Source: an uncultured Latescibacterota bacterium
GTDB lineage: Bacteria > Latescibacterota > UBA2968
NCBI GenBank assembly: GCA_958295785.1
Contig: OY282377.1
Span: forward strand, 4,962,896-5,026,895
Length of the DNA stretch: 64,000 bases
Direction of reading: 5' to 3'
Within the stretch, counting starts at the first letter, position 1. Every line of letters starts with the position of its first letter. Below are positions 18,277 to 26,702 of this stretch, one piece after another. The notes under the pieces were generated by a model. That model had not been told where the DNA came from. It ran no database searches and saw only the letters and a list, made by a program, of their open reading frames with translations. A program made the translations under genes and the position numbers.

Positions 18277-19068
18277 CTAAGGTTTGAGATGTTCGCCGGG
18301 AAGGCGCGAGCCGGGGTAGTTTCGATTTGGGTCGCGCTGGGCAATGGCTTCGGGAATATCCCCATCCCAATAGTCTGGCACATCGGTGGTCGCGCGCCTG
18401 TGCCATGCCAGAATGAGGGTTCTGCGCTCGTCCGTGTAATTTCTGCCAGCCGAATGCAGGACGCGGGCATCGCCCAAAATTAGCGCGCGAGCGGCCACGG
18501 GCACATGGACTTGATCGGGATGGTCGCTGAACATGATCGGATGATCTTCTTCGACGAATCGAGCGCCTTGTTCATGCGCGGGTACGAGTTGATCGTGTAG
18601 CGGAACGCGCTTGAGATGCGTGCCGGGGATGACTTTCAAACAGCCGTTTTCAACCGCGGTATCGGTCAGGTAGTCGTTCAGGAATACGATCTGCGGCCAG
18701 GGCGAGCAACTGATGGGATCGTTCCACTGCATCCAGTCCTGGTGCCAGTAGAGGGGCGGCCCTTTGGGTTCTTTGGTGAGGATGATGATGCCGCCACTGG
18801 TTTTGAAATCTCCAAAGCCCAGTTGTTCGAGTGCCCGCCGCGACGGCGCCCAGTCCAGCAGTTTTTGGATGATCGCATTGTCTTCCCCTCGCACATTGAT
18901 GTGCTGACCTTGGTATTTGAAATCTTCGGGCGGGTCGTGATCCGCGATCAACCGCTCGGATTCCTCGCGCAATTCCCCGATGAACTCGTCCGTCAAAATA
19001 TGGTCAATGACGCAGTAGCCATCTCGGAGCATATTTTCCCGCGTTTTCAGGGCCGTTTCAGGTGTCAT
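18277..19068 (-). CDS. Phytanoyl-CoA dioxygenase (PhyH) family protein
   Basis: A 263-residue Fe(II)/2-oxoglutarate dioxygenase of the PhyH family. H109-x-D111 in YWHQDW, the distal H205 in VLHSAG and R215/R216 in DERR form the expected iron and co-substrate sites, with ENGCLKVIPGTH before the distal His. ATG 19068 has a GGAGAAC-type Shine-Dalgarno. It lies downstream of two small conserved genes and directly upstream of the giant secreted protein. The substrate is unknown. Confidence 0.9.
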   Translation of the reverse strand: MTPETALKTRENMLRDGYCVIDHILTDEFIGELREESERLIADHDPPEDFKYQGQHINVRGEDNAIIQKLLDWAPSRRALEQLGFGDFKTSGGIIILTKEPKGPPLYWHQDWMQWNDPISCSPWPQIVFLNDYLTDTAVENGCLKVIPGTHLKRVPLHDQLVPAHEQGARFVEEDHPIMFSDHPDQVHVPVAARALILGDARVLHSAGRNYTDERRTLILAWHRRATTDVPDYWDGDIPEAIAQRDPNRNYPGSRLPGEHLKP

Positions 19069-19159
19069 GTTGTTCTCCTGTCTCCGGCGTATCTACCAAG
19101 ACGGAAAATCCAAACTGTGGCAGCAACTCCTCGAATGAGATGCGTTGTTGGATAGGCAT
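19058..19159 (-). CDS. Possible 33-aa small protein overlapping a PhyH start
   Basis: A short frame, ATG 19159 to TGA 19058, encodes 33 residues beginning MPIQQRISFEELL. It begins about 10 nt after the 76-aa gene and overlaps the PhyH start by 11 nt, which is compatible with a small coupled gene or leader peptide. No strong Shine-Dalgarno is visible and no family is recognised; it may be chance. Confidence 0.25.
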   Translation of the reverse strand: MPIQQRISFEELLPQFGFSVLVDTPETGEQHDT

Positions 19160-19169
19160 AACTTCAGTT

Positions 19170-19400
19170 TCAGGTCGCCGCTACCCATGCGTCTTTGGCG
19201 CGACGAGGCAATTCGACGCGAACAAAATAAGATTCGGGATATAGGTAGTCTTCATCAGATTCGTCGACGACTCTCAAATACCCCTCTTGGGTCGCTTGTT
19301 CGTCAGGCAGAATTTGGTAGATTTTTCGCTTCTCTAAATCCTCGCAACCACCGTGCTCGATACACAGAGCGAATTGAAAATTCGATGATTCTTTTTTCAT
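19170..19400 (-). CDS. Conserved small hypothetical protein (76 aa)
   Basis: A 76-residue protein with FALCIEHGGCEDLEKRKIYQ, then ILPDEQA, LRVVDESDEDYLYP and a C-terminal FVRVELP. This pattern recurs as a small conserved family of unknown function in many bacteria, including cyanobacteria. It follows the 77-aa gene by 5 nt, so the two form a bicistron. No membrane segment or catalytic motif is visible. The pairing and size are toxin-antitoxin-like, but nothing in the sequence proves that. Confidence 0.7.
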   Translation of the reverse strand: MKKESSNFQFALCIEHGGCEDLEKRKIYQILPDEQATQEGYLRVVDESDEDYLYPESYFVRVELPRRAKDAWVAAT

Positions 19401-19405
19401 GGCTT

Positions 19406-19639
19406 CTAATCCAAAAATCGTTTGATTTTCATTTTTTTTCGGCCAATTCCATGTGCCTCATACCCATGAATTTCTGCTCGACGGATATTTCCATTGATGA
19501 GGCGAATGCGGGCAATACCTTTGCGTTTTCGCCACCGGCCAACCCCATATTGTCTGCGGAGCCGTATGATCTCACGGATTCCTCCGCCTACGGCAATCGT
19601 TTCAATAGGCGCAATTGCGCCTATAATTTCAAAGTGCAT
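19406..19639 (-). CDS. Conserved small hypothetical protein (77 aa)
   Basis: A basic 77-residue protein with the conserved phrases FEIIGAIAPIETIAVGGGIRE, RLRRQYGVGRWRKRKGIA and a C-terminal YEAHGIGRKKMKIKRFLD. It is recognisable as a widespread small family of unknown function, normally found just upstream of the partner seen here (5 nt gap). The basic character would suit nucleic-acid or ribosome binding, which is only a guess. Confidence 0.7.
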   Translation of the reverse strand: MHFEIIGAIAPIETIAVGGGIREIIRLRRQYGVGRWRKRKGIARIRLINGNIRRAEIHGYEAHGIGRKKMKIKRFLD

Positions 19640-20314
19640 TGGGTATTATACCAATTTGCTTTCAAGTTGTCCATATCCTGCCTGCCATCAGGGATGAATG
19701 AGGAACAAGCGTTCCGTAGAGATCATGCATTGCTCGTCTCAAGCGTTTGGCCCTACCGCATCGTTTGTTGCCTTTGATGCGTTGGCTACGCCTGTGCCTA
19801 CGGCGTGCGGCGACCGACTTTTTTTCAACAGCAAAAAAAAGGAGGCAAAAAATGCCGCTCTCAAACGCCGAGAGGCTTGCACAGCGCAAATCGCTTTGCG
19901 GGTCACACAACATGCGTTGGCCTGCAAGGTGGGTTGCAAAATGGCTGTGGGTTGCGAGACGGCCTTGCGCGCTGTGCGTGATGGCATGATCCGATGGTCT
20001 TTTGTGATGGCATTTTTGCTATGGCTTCTCTGAATGACTGTATAACGTCAAGGGGATCGCTTGCTGGCAACATATCGCATCACATGAGGCCAACGGAAAA
20101 TCAATTTAGAAGCCCTAACATAAAGAAATTGAGCGTCTGAAACAGAGGAGTGAACACCCGCAGGAACGCCTCAAAGTCGGCCTCTCACAAATCCAGGTCA
20201 ACCCTTTTTGTTAGGGACTCTTAGTATTATACCCATCCAAATAGACATCCCGAGCTAACGGTTACACGGCTTGATGGTTATATCTCCTCGCGTTGCACAG
20301 CGCAAATGCCGTAC
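19640..20314. repeat. Intergenic dispersed repeat unit A-B, copy 1
   Basis: No gene is supported. Positions about 19645-20035 (element A) match about 27943-28350 in inverted orientation at roughly three-quarters identity. Both contain GCCTACGGCGTGCGGCGACC or its complement, both have a run AAAAAAAGGAGG or similar, and their shadow translations are alignable. Element B (20107-20220) is the first of three copies of a ~116-bp element with ends AGAAGCCCTA and TAGGGACTCT. GTATTATACC occurs on both sides of A-B (about 19643 and 20224). Confidence 0.65.
20107..20220 (+). repeat. MITE-like element B, copy 1
   Basis: This ~114-bp element has imperfect terminal inverted repeats (AGAAGCCCTAAC / GTTAGGGACTCT). 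The same sequence occurs inverted at 27803-27923 and direct at 31650-31765. The interior phrase GAGTGAACACCCGCAGGAAC is shared, with small indels. It carries no gene. Confidence 0.75.
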
Positions 20315-20629
20315 TTATCTTGGCGTGGGTTCGCCTATAGGGATGTCCAAGCGATTGAGTGCAGATGCAATGCGACACAGCATGGTAAGGGAATCGCCTT
20401 CATAGTCTGCGCTTTCAAGGCGGCAGATTACCGAAGTTGTTGTCCCTATCTTTTTGGCAAGTGCCCTCCGGCTCAGGTTTGATTCAATCCTGAGATTATA
20501 AATCTGCTCCGCCACATCCATCTCATGTTCCGCTTCAGCCAGCAAATCTTCCATTTCAGGGTTTCCTTCAATCAGGCACTGGTGGAGAATTTCCACAGCA
20601 TTCGAAGTGCCCTTTTTTTGAGTCGCCAT
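20315..20629 (-). CDS. XRE-family helix-turn-helix regulator
   Basis: A 104-residue protein with a C-terminal Cro/CI-type HTH: IYNLRIESNLSRRALAKKIG, then TTTSVICRLESADYEGDSLTML and LCRIASALN. ATG 20629 with GAGG upstream is preferred to the TTG 9 nt earlier. In size and domain position it resembles HigA-type antitoxins, but no toxin gene is adjacent, so it is an orphan regulator or a remnant of a toxin-antitoxin pair. It is flanked upstream and downstream by repeats and a sugar oxidoreductase gene. Confidence 0.75.
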   Translation of the reverse strand: MATQKKGTSNAVEILHQCLIEGNPEMEDLLAEAEHEMDVAEQIYNLRIESNLSRRALAKKIGTTTSVICRLESADYEGDSLTMLCRIASALNRLDIPIGEPTPR

Positions 20630-20742
20630 GATCTTCAACCTCAGAAAATGACCTCAATCGCGGGCATTCTATCTCCTCTTTCAAATGAAAAAGCTTTCCG
20701 TTTTTTGCTGGATTGTTGGCCTTGTGGTCCGATCAGCGGCTT

Positions 20743-21792
20743 TTAATCGACAATGGGCATATAAACCGTTGCGCCGCGTTCGACAGAGCGGAAGACCGCT
20801 TCGGTAAATTCCATGTATTTCACGCCTTGGTAGAATGTCGATTCGGCGGGTTTGCCCGTTTTGATCATGTCGATAAAATCCGCCTCGACCGTCCATGCGC
20901 GCATCTCGGACGCGGGGATTTCCAATTCTCGCAACGCATCATCGCCTGCACGCGCGCCCCAGATTCGCTGATCGTCCAAAACGGGGGCGGTCTCGTACAC
21001 CAACGTGCCATCCGTGCCGTAAATCTCAATGCGCTCGTCCGGCGCGTGGTGCGCGGTGCTGGAAAAGAGATAGACCGCTGTTGCCCCACTTTCCATTTGT
21101 GCCAAAATATTCACTGTGTCGGGACGGTCAACAGGCGCGCGCCCATCCGCTGTGGGGCGCTCGGTGATGTATGTTTCGGCTTGGGCAGACACGGACTTTG
21201 TATATCCGCACCAGCGATGCACAAACTCGACCAGCATGCCCACGCTCATAGTGTTCAAACCGGAAAAGCGACCGATCTGCCGCCAGTGCAAGGGCGTGTT
21301 GGGATCGATCCCGCCGGGCGTCATGGAGCGCACCACGATGTTGCGGATGGCGCCCACATAGCCTTCGGCGATCAACCGCTGCACAAACCAATCGCCTTTC
21401 AGCGCGTGCGGCGGCTGGCATATTTGATGCGCGAGATGCGATTCCATTGCCGCGGCGTACATCGCGTTGGCCTCGCACAAATTCATCGCCATGCGCGCTT
21501 GCACAAATGCGTGCTTGCCCGCGTCTAAAGCCGCCAAGACAAATTTACAATGCCTGTAAGGCCAGGTGCCGATCATCACCGCGTCAATGTCATTTCGGGC
21601 GATCAGCGCGTAGGGGTCGGTCATCAGATCGGGGCGCAAGCCAAATTCGGCGGCAATTTTGCCGCCGCTGTCTTCGCTGCGATTGCAAATTGCCACGACC
21701 TCGGCATCGTCAATTTTTGCCAACCCCGGAAAGTGGCGGGTGCGAAAAATACCCCCTGCGCCAATGATGCCAATGCGAATTTTATCTGCCAT
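20743..21792 (-). CDS. Gfo/Idh/MocA family oxidoreductase with atypical catalytic motif
   Basis: A 349-residue Rossmann oxidoreductase (RIGIIGAGGIFRTRHFPG at residues 6-23; C-terminal Gfo/Idh substrate domain). The segment that normally reads EKP is Q98-A99-R100 in FVQARMAMN, so the usual catalytic lysine is absent; a subgroup with an ARMAM-type motif exists and may use a different residue or bind without oxidation. ATG 21792 is chosen over the one four codons upstream. It is grouped with the downstream-oriented PhyH and isomerase genes at 21869-23733, suggesting one catabolic unit. Confidence 0.85.
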   Translation of the reverse strand: MADKIRIGIIGAGGIFRTRHFPGLAKIDDAEVVAICNRSEDSGGKIAAEFGLRPDLMTDPYALIARNDIDAVMIGTWPYRHCKFVLAALDAGKHAFVQARMAMNLCEANAMYAAAMESHLAHQICQPPHALKGDWFVQRLIAEGYVGAIRNIVVRSMTPGGIDPNTPLHWRQIGRFSGLNTMSVGMLVEFVHRWCGYTKSVSAQAETYITERPTADGRAPVDRPDTVNILAQMESGATAVYLFSSTAHHAPDERIEIYGTDGTLVYETAPVLDDQRIWGARAGDDALRELEIPASEMRAWTVEADFIDMIKTGKPAESTFYQGVKYMEFTEAVFRSVERGATVYMPIVD

Positions 21793-21868
21793 TTTTTGCC
21801 TCATTTAGAAAATTTGTGACCGATGAGCGCGAACGATTCTTCCACGCGCTCAATTTTGACGTCATGTT

Positions 21869-22723
21869 TTAGGCGTGGACCGGGAGAACGTCTCGTTCAA
21901 CCTCTTGAACTTTGCCGGGAAAGGTTTGTCCTCTTACCCACATGACCGGTTGGCCTTTGCCAATTTTATCTGCATCGGCCCATTCTGCTTGCGCGCTCAA
22001 GTAATGCGACACATAGCTGCGTCTAAATCGCTGGCTGTGGTTGTCCGTGCTTTTGTGCAGCAGGTGGGAGTGAAACCATATCACCGCGCCGGGTGGCACT
22101 TCCACGGCGATGCCGTCCTCATCGCGGGCATCGCGTGCCAGTTTGAACTCATTTTGCTGGGACCCCTCGATGTCGTCGTGTTTGGAAATGGTCCGTTTGT
22201 GGCTGCCGGGAATGACGTATAGGCATCCATTGTCGCGATCTGCCGGGTCAATGGCCGTCCAGGTGCCGACGGTCGTTGCTGTTTTGAACCGTTTGCCAAA
22301 GTAAAATTTGTCCTGATGCCAGGGGAAGCCCAACCCGATTTCCGGGGCTTTCCATATAAAGAGGTTGTTGATACCCAAAATATCTGGGCCGAGAATATCG
22401 GCGATTGGTTCTGTCAGGCGCGGGTCGCGCACGCGCGCGAGGAACTCCGGAATGTAGCAACTGGGGTGATGAATTTTGTGCATCCCGTAAATGCCGGCTC
22501 GCTTGCCTTTGCCATCTCGGACAAGGGCATTTCGGTCGATGTGGACCATGGGCATTTTTCGCTTTCCGGCGACAATGTCTTCGGCCACTTGCCGCAGATG
22601 GTCGTTTTCCATATAAGCAAACACGTTTTCGCGCACAAAATACCCGTCGCGCTCCCAACGCTGCTTTTCGTCGGATGTCATTCGTCCGGCATGCTTATGG
22701 GGGGATGATGATAGGGTGCTCAT
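21869..22723 (-). CDS. Phytanoyl-CoA dioxygenase (PhyH) family protein
   Basis: A 285-residue PhyH dioxygenase. The iron ligands are H136-x-D138 in PWHQDKF and H223 in LLHKST, with R234/R235 for 2-oxoglutarate; DNGCLYVIPGSHKR precedes the distal His. ATG 22723 has AGAGGTC upstream and is preferred to the longer open frame to 22807, which overlaps the isomerase gene. It lies 14 bp after that isomerase and about 75 bp before the Gfo/Idh gene, a three-gene operon for an unidentified substrate. Confidence 0.9.
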   Translation of the reverse strand: MSTLSSSPHKHAGRMTSDEKQRWERDGYFVRENVFAYMENDHLRQVAEDIVAGKRKMPMVHIDRNALVRDGKGKRAGIYGMHKIHHPSCYIPEFLARVRDPRLTEPIADILGPDILGINNLFIWKAPEIGLGFPWHQDKFYFGKRFKTATTVGTWTAIDPADRDNGCLYVIPGSHKRTISKHDDIEGSQQNEFKLARDARDEDGIAVEVPPGAVIWFHSHLLHKSTDNHSQRFRRSYVSHYLSAQAEWADADKIGKGQPVMWVRGQTFPGKVQEVERDVLPVHA

Positions 22724-22737
22724 ATACGACCTCTGCG

Positions 22738-23733
22738 TTATGGCATCGTCAAATCTTCGTAACCCGACAGGTGATACGCATAGCCCAAATAGTCCAACAA
22801 ATTGCACAATGCGCGGAACGCCACGCCAAACCCATCGATCCCGCTAAAGCCGCCAAACTGCCCACCGCCCTTGACATGGGGCTCGAGGTCGATAAACACC
22901 CCCGGCACGCCCATCTTTACAAACTTGCGGTGGAGGTGCGGCACGAGCGTCAGAAAATCGCGCAACACCATCTCGTGCCCGGCATCGCCTTGGTCCACGG
23001 GGATAAACCGCGTTAGCCCCCGCTTTTTCGCGCGATTCAGCATCGGGCGATTGGCCGGCGCATTGAATCCCTTAATGTGAATCCATCCCAAGCCGGGTTT
23101 TGTTTTGACATATTCGGCAAAAACCCTGTCTGGGCTGTGTCCCATGCTCTCCATGTTCCCCACATCCATGATGATGCAGGTGTTGGGACTGTCGATCTTT
23201 TCGTGCAATGCGATCAGGGTTTCGCCATCGCCGCCGATCAAATGCGATTCCACTTCAGAGCCATAGACCAGGCCCTCGGCGGCACACAGCGCGACGATCT
23301 CCGAAAGCTGATCCGCCGCTTGATTCAAGTGATCCCACGGATTGGAGCCGGCGGGATGGTAATAGCTGAAACCGCGAATGAGCTTTGTGTCAAATGCGTG
23401 CGCGAGTTCAATGGCCCGCTTGACCTCTGTGTCGAGATATTCTCTAAACGGCACATAGCGATTGTCCGTTCCATCCTCCACATCTCGCAACTTCACTTTG
23501 CCGAGCGGGGAGCCAATGCTCGACACGGCAATGCCAAATTCGCGGTGCAATTTTTGGAGCGTTTGAATCTCCTGCGCGGTCAATTCCATCACATTTTTCA
23601 CGCCATTGCCCACGTCGATAAACCGAATCGTGTAATAGGACAAACCGAGCGCGCGCATCATCGTAAATTGCTCCTCGGCGCGCTTGCTCACGGGGCCCTC
23701 GTCTGCAAAACCCGACAAAATCACCTCAGCCAC
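22738..23733 (-). CDS. Sugar phosphate isomerase/epimerase (AP-endonuclease 2 fold)
   Basis: A 331-residue TIM-barrel protein of the xylose-isomerase-like/IolE-IolI group: ILSGFADEGP at the N-terminus, GSEVESHLIG and IMDVGNMESMGH carrying putative metal ligands (E and D), then GWIHIKGFN and GVFIDLEPH. A GTG start at 23733 is chosen because AAAGGAG lies 6 nt upstream and no good ATG is near. It heads a PhyH-Gfo/Idh operon and probably isomerises a keto-sugar or inositol-type intermediate. Confidence 0.85.
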   Translation of the reverse strand: MAEVILSGFADEGPVSKRAEEQFTMMRALGLSYYTIRFIDVGNGVKNVMELTAQEIQTLQKLHREFGIAVSSIGSPLGKVKLRDVEDGTDNRYVPFREYLDTEVKRAIELAHAFDTKLIRGFSYYHPAGSNPWDHLNQAADQLSEIVALCAAEGLVYGSEVESHLIGGDGETLIALHEKIDSPNTCIIMDVGNMESMGHSPDRVFAEYVKTKPGLGWIHIKGFNAPANRPMLNRAKKRGLTRFIPVDQGDAGHEMVLRDFLTLVPHLHRKFVKMGVPGVFIDLEPHVKGGGQFGGFSGIDGFGVAFRALCNLLDYLGYAYHLSGYEDLTMP

Positions 23734-23746
23734 GACAATCTCCTTT

Positions 23747-24184
23747 CTAGGGATCGGGCCAAACCACGGGAATAGCTCGCAGTTTGCCCATTCCCTGATC
23801 ACATTTGGGCGTTATTTCAATTCTTTGACTCGTTCTGAAATCCACGCTGTCCAGCACAGTGCTCGATGTAAAAGTACACGATCCGCCAGGGGCGATCTCG
23901 ACGGGCGTGCAGGCCGTTTCACTTGCACCCAGTTCGGTTGCGTTTTCCCCCAATACACGCACGGATACCACGAGTCCCGTGAGTGCCAACTCCGATTGGC
24001 TATCGACCCCTCCGCTTGTGCGGATAAAACTCGATGGATCTTCAGGCGTACCCGAAGGCTCGCCCAGAATAGATGGGTTGCCCAAAATGGTTAAATCTTC
24101 GGATACAAAAACACGCGACCCGGCGGTGTTGTCTCCAGAACACCCCAACAAAAAGACAGCCAAAAATCCAATGGCGTATTTCAT
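23747..24184 (-). CDS. Putative lipoprotein (145 aa)
   Basis: The N-terminus MKYAIGFLAVFLLGC is a signal peptide with a lipobox LLGC ending at Cys15, so the mature protein is probably lipid-anchored. The rest is a single small domain rich in Ser, Thr and Val with VVSVRVLGENATELG and PGGSCTFTSSTV. It resembles the FxLYD/CARDB-like beta-sandwich style of the second lipoprotein at 24488, but no family is recognised. It ends 13 bp before the isomerase start. Confidence 0.7.
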   Translation of the reverse strand: MKYAIGFLAVFLLGCSGDNTAGSRVFVSEDLTILGNPSILGEPSGTPEDPSSFIRTSGGVDSQSELALTGLVVSVRVLGENATELGASETACTPVEIAPGGSCTFTSSTVLDSVDFRTSQRIEITPKCDQGMGKLRAIPVVWPDP

Positions 24185-24487
24185 TGCGGCGGCCTCTCTT
24201 CCAAAAATGACGTTGCGCGTTTAACGCACAATATACACGCGAAAATCCCATTGAGCAAGTGAAGGCGAAAAGCATTCGCAGAAGAAAGATGGATCGCGGA
24301 TTAAACGGATGACGCGGATTGCACGGATTAAAGGCGAGATGGAAGTTTATCCACAAAAGGCGCGCCGTGTTTGTAGGGGCGATGCCTCCGTGCTCGCCCA
24401 AAGATACAAGGCGGATCGCGGATTAAACGGATTGCGCGGATGCAAGGCGAGATGGAAGTTTATCCACAAATGACCACTGACTACTGA
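24185..24487. repeat. Intergenic stretch with duplicated dispersed repeats
   Basis: No gene is seen. A block with GGCGAGATGGAAGTTTATCC occurs twice (about 24336 and 24447), each preceded by the GATCGCGGATTAAACGGAT family (about 24290 and 24414). Between them is the GTAGGGGCGATGCCTCCGTG type repeat (about 24376). The same families recur at 25690, 39720, 59390 and 62340-62495. Confidence 0.7.
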
Positions 24488-24874
24488 CTACTGATTGCTC
24501 TCTTCAAAATCAAACGTCACCACATCCTGCACACCCAATAGATTCGCACGCGGGGCAAATGTTAGGGTCAGCGCGATGGCCTGTGCTTGTCCTGCTTCGA
24601 ATTTGGCGAACCGATGGGTTGCGCGGGCGATTTCTTCGCGGTTGGGGTCGCGCAATTTCCACGTCATAATCACGGGACTGATGATCGGTACCGGGCCTGT
24701 GTTGACGACCTCAGCCGAGAGATTGATTCCGGTGATGTCACCCGCTGCATTGTGAACCCGTTCGCGGCGCACATTGGCAATTGACATAAAATTCGACAGG
24801 ACCTCGGTCTCGGGCGATACGGGGACACTTCCGCAAGCGAGTAAAACGAGGCAAGAGAGAAATAGGTATTTCAT
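24488..24874 (-). CDS. Putative lipoprotein (128 aa), FxLYD-like
   Basis: A 128-residue protein whose signal peptide MKYLFLSCLVLLAC ends in a lipobox at Cys14. The mature part reads INLSAEVVNTGPVPIISPVI, MTWKLRDPN and AIALTLTFAP, the pattern of FxLYD/DUF3426-like beta-sandwich proteins. ATG 24874 begins 8 nt after the stop of uppP, so it is probably co-transcribed. Function unknown. Confidence 0.7.
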   Translation of the reverse strand: MKYLFLSCLVLLACGSVPVSPETEVLSNFMSIANVRRERVHNAAGDITGINLSAEVVNTGPVPIISPVIMTWKLRDPNREEIARATHRFAKFEAGQAQAIALTLTFAPRANLLGVQDVVTFDFEESNQ

Positions 24875-24882
24875 AGCAGTGC

Positions 24883-25662
24883 TCACATCCCAAAATACGC
24901 CATGCCCGCCAGACCGATGAGCCAGCAATAATAGGCAAAGTGTGCAAAACGCCCGCTGTTGAGCAATCCTAAGAGCCACCGGATGGCGAATACGCCAGAT
25001 ACGTAAGCCACAAGCGTGCCGATCAGCAGGGGCCAGAGCGCGTTCACGCCCGGCGGATGGGAGAGCAAGTCGCCGATTTCTAACGCGGTTGCACTCAAGA
25101 TGATGGGGATGGACATTAAAAAGGAAAAGGTCGCGGCTTCGCGGCCATCTATCCCGCGCCACAGCCCGAGGCCAATGGTTGACCCCGCCCGAGAAATCCC
25201 CGGCAACACAGCGAGGGCTTGGGCAAAGCCGATGAGCATGGCGTCAAAAAATGTCATTTCCAAACGGTGGCCTGTCGCAAAGCGCGTGCTCCACAAGATA
25301 CATCCCGTCGCCAACAAGCACCCGCACACAGCCAAAGGACTGGCAAAAGCCGCGGTGAGCATATCTTTGAACGCAATGCCCATAACGCCGGCGGGTACGC
25401 TGCCCACCATCAACAAATAAATGGTGCGCCACGATGCGCGGTCGCGCCTTAAACACCCGGCGGCCAAGTCCGCGATTCGCCCTCGCAATGCAGTGACCAC
25501 AGCGAGCAAAGTGCCGAAGTGTACGATGACTTCAAAAGTGACGTCACCCGTTTGAATGCCCCCAATGGCCTGCGCCAATGCGAGGTGCCCGGAACTGCTG
25601 ACGGGTAAAAATTCGGTTAGCCCTTGGACGAGTCCCAGGAGGATGGCTTCAAGCGAGGTCAA
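24883..25662 (-). CDS. uppP: Undecaprenyl-diphosphatase
   Basis: A 259-residue integral membrane phosphatase of the BacA/UppP family that recycles undecaprenyl pyrophosphate for cell-wall and glycan synthesis. The two signature segments are present: QGLTEFLPVSSSGHL (E17, H26) and PGISRAGSTIGLGLWRGI. Multiple hydrophobic segments span the rest. A TTG start at 25662 with AGGAGA 6 nt upstream gives the usual length; the ATG at 25746 would add 28 unrelated residues, partly from an intergenic repeat. Confidence 0.92.
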   Translation of the reverse strand: MTSLEAILLGLVQGLTEFLPVSSSGHLALAQAIGGIQTGDVTFEVIVHFGTLLAVVTALRGRIADLAAGCLRRDRASWRTIYLLMVGSVPAGVMGIAFKDMLTAAFASPLAVCGCLLATGCILWSTRFATGHRLEMTFFDAMLIGFAQALAVLPGISRAGSTIGLGLWRGIDGREAATFSFLMSIPIILSATALEIGDLLSHPPGVNALWPLLIGTLVAYVSGVFAIRWLLGLLNSGRFAHFAYYCWLIGLAGMAYFGM

Positions 25663-25735
25663 AGTATCTCCTAAAGATGCGAGGATAGAAACGTAGGGGC
25701 GATGCCCCCGTGCTCGCCCGTTTCTCACGGGATAT
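25663..25735. repeat. Dispersed GTAGGGGCGATGCCCCCGTG repeat copy
   Basis: The short spacer between uppP and the 5'-nucleotidase gene contains ACGTAGGGGCGATGCCCCCG followed by TGCTCGCCCG at about 25692-25722, a clean copy of the window-wide short repeat family. Confidence 0.7.
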
Positions 25736-26554
25736 TCATTGTGCATCGAGCAGGGTTTTGAGCAATGCTGTCGCAGCGGTCATTGGAGCGTCATGGCAGA
25801 TTACCATGTCGTAAACGCGCAGGTATTCCGCCCGGTTTGCCGAGACGGATTCATTTAGAAATCCCACGCGGATGACGCAGGCTTTGGCATTGTTCACCAT
25901 CTGCGCGTCTTCTATGGTATCGCCCAAAAGCAGGACACAGCCCCGTGCGTCAATGGCGTGACGCGCTTTGTTCAAGCTGTGGATGACCGGCTCGCAAAAT
26001 CCCGCCACCGCGCCAGAGGCGTCGAATAGCAACTGATTTGCCGTCAGCGTCACATTTTTGGCGAGCAATGCTCTGACCTTTAGGAAGCGTGAAATCGCGT
26101 TGCCAATGCCCGCGGACAAAATGAACAGGGGCACGCCTTTGTCTGCCAGCATCTCGAAAAAATTGACCGCGCCATCGCGCAGGCGGATCAGGTCTCGGGT
26201 TGCCATGTCTGCGATCATATCTTCGGTGAGGCCGTGTTGTCGCATTATCGCCAATGCCGCCATCCACCAATCGCGCATGGCGTTTTGTTTTTTGCGGTCC
26301 GAAATCGTCCGCGAGACTTCGATGGGGCGATACCGCGCGTACAACCGATCCATCTCGCGGCGATATGCCTCGCCCAAATACGCGCCGTGTACAATGGCCG
26401 AATAGGATGTTGCATCCTGCCCATCTTGGGTTCGCGCCACGGTCAATGTGCGGTCCCAATCGCTGACCACACACAGCCGTTCGATGCCCGCGTTTTGAAA
26501 CTGCGCGATTTTGTCGCGCAAAGCCAGGTGATCGGCGATCAGTACTTGTTTCAT
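25736..26554 (-). CDS. HAD-superfamily pyrimidine 5'-nucleotidase-like protein
   Basis: A 272-residue HAD phosphatase of the UMPH-1/cytosolic 5'-nucleotidase III type: the nucleophile motif VVSDWDRTLT has D32-x-D34, LFILSAGIGNAI carries motif II, and VLLLGDTIEDAQM carries the Mg-binding acidic motif IV. The length and helical cap insertion fit the family. ATG 26554 has AGGATC upstream. It probably dephosphorylates nucleoside monophosphates or a phosphosugar; the bacterial substrate is uncertain. Confidence 0.8.
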   Translation of the reverse strand: MKQVLIADHLALRDKIAQFQNAGIERLCVVSDWDRTLTVARTQDGQDATSYSAIVHGAYLGEAYRREMDRLYARYRPIEVSRTISDRKKQNAMRDWWMAALAIMRQHGLTEDMIADMATRDLIRLRDGAVNFFEMLADKGVPLFILSAGIGNAISRFLKVRALLAKNVTLTANQLLFDASGAVAGFCEPVIHSLNKARHAIDARGCVLLLGDTIEDAQMVNNAKACVIRVGFLNESVSANRAEYLRVYDMVICHDAPMTAATALLKTLLDAQ

Positions 26555-26702
26555 TGACGATCCTAAGCCGTCGTCCATAACCCGAACAACGCAATTGGCT
26601 TGGGGCGGATGGATAGGGCCGAAAGCCGATTGCATTTCGCCTCTCACATCTCGCCTTTGAGCTATAGACCGATCCTTGAAACCTACAAGTATCTCCAAAA
26701 AT

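Noticed and set aside
19662-20033. Overlapping frames in element A, with related translations at 27943-28287
   Set aside because: Similarity in several frames and on both strands reflects repeat DNA; stops and frame breaks are not conserved as in a protein.
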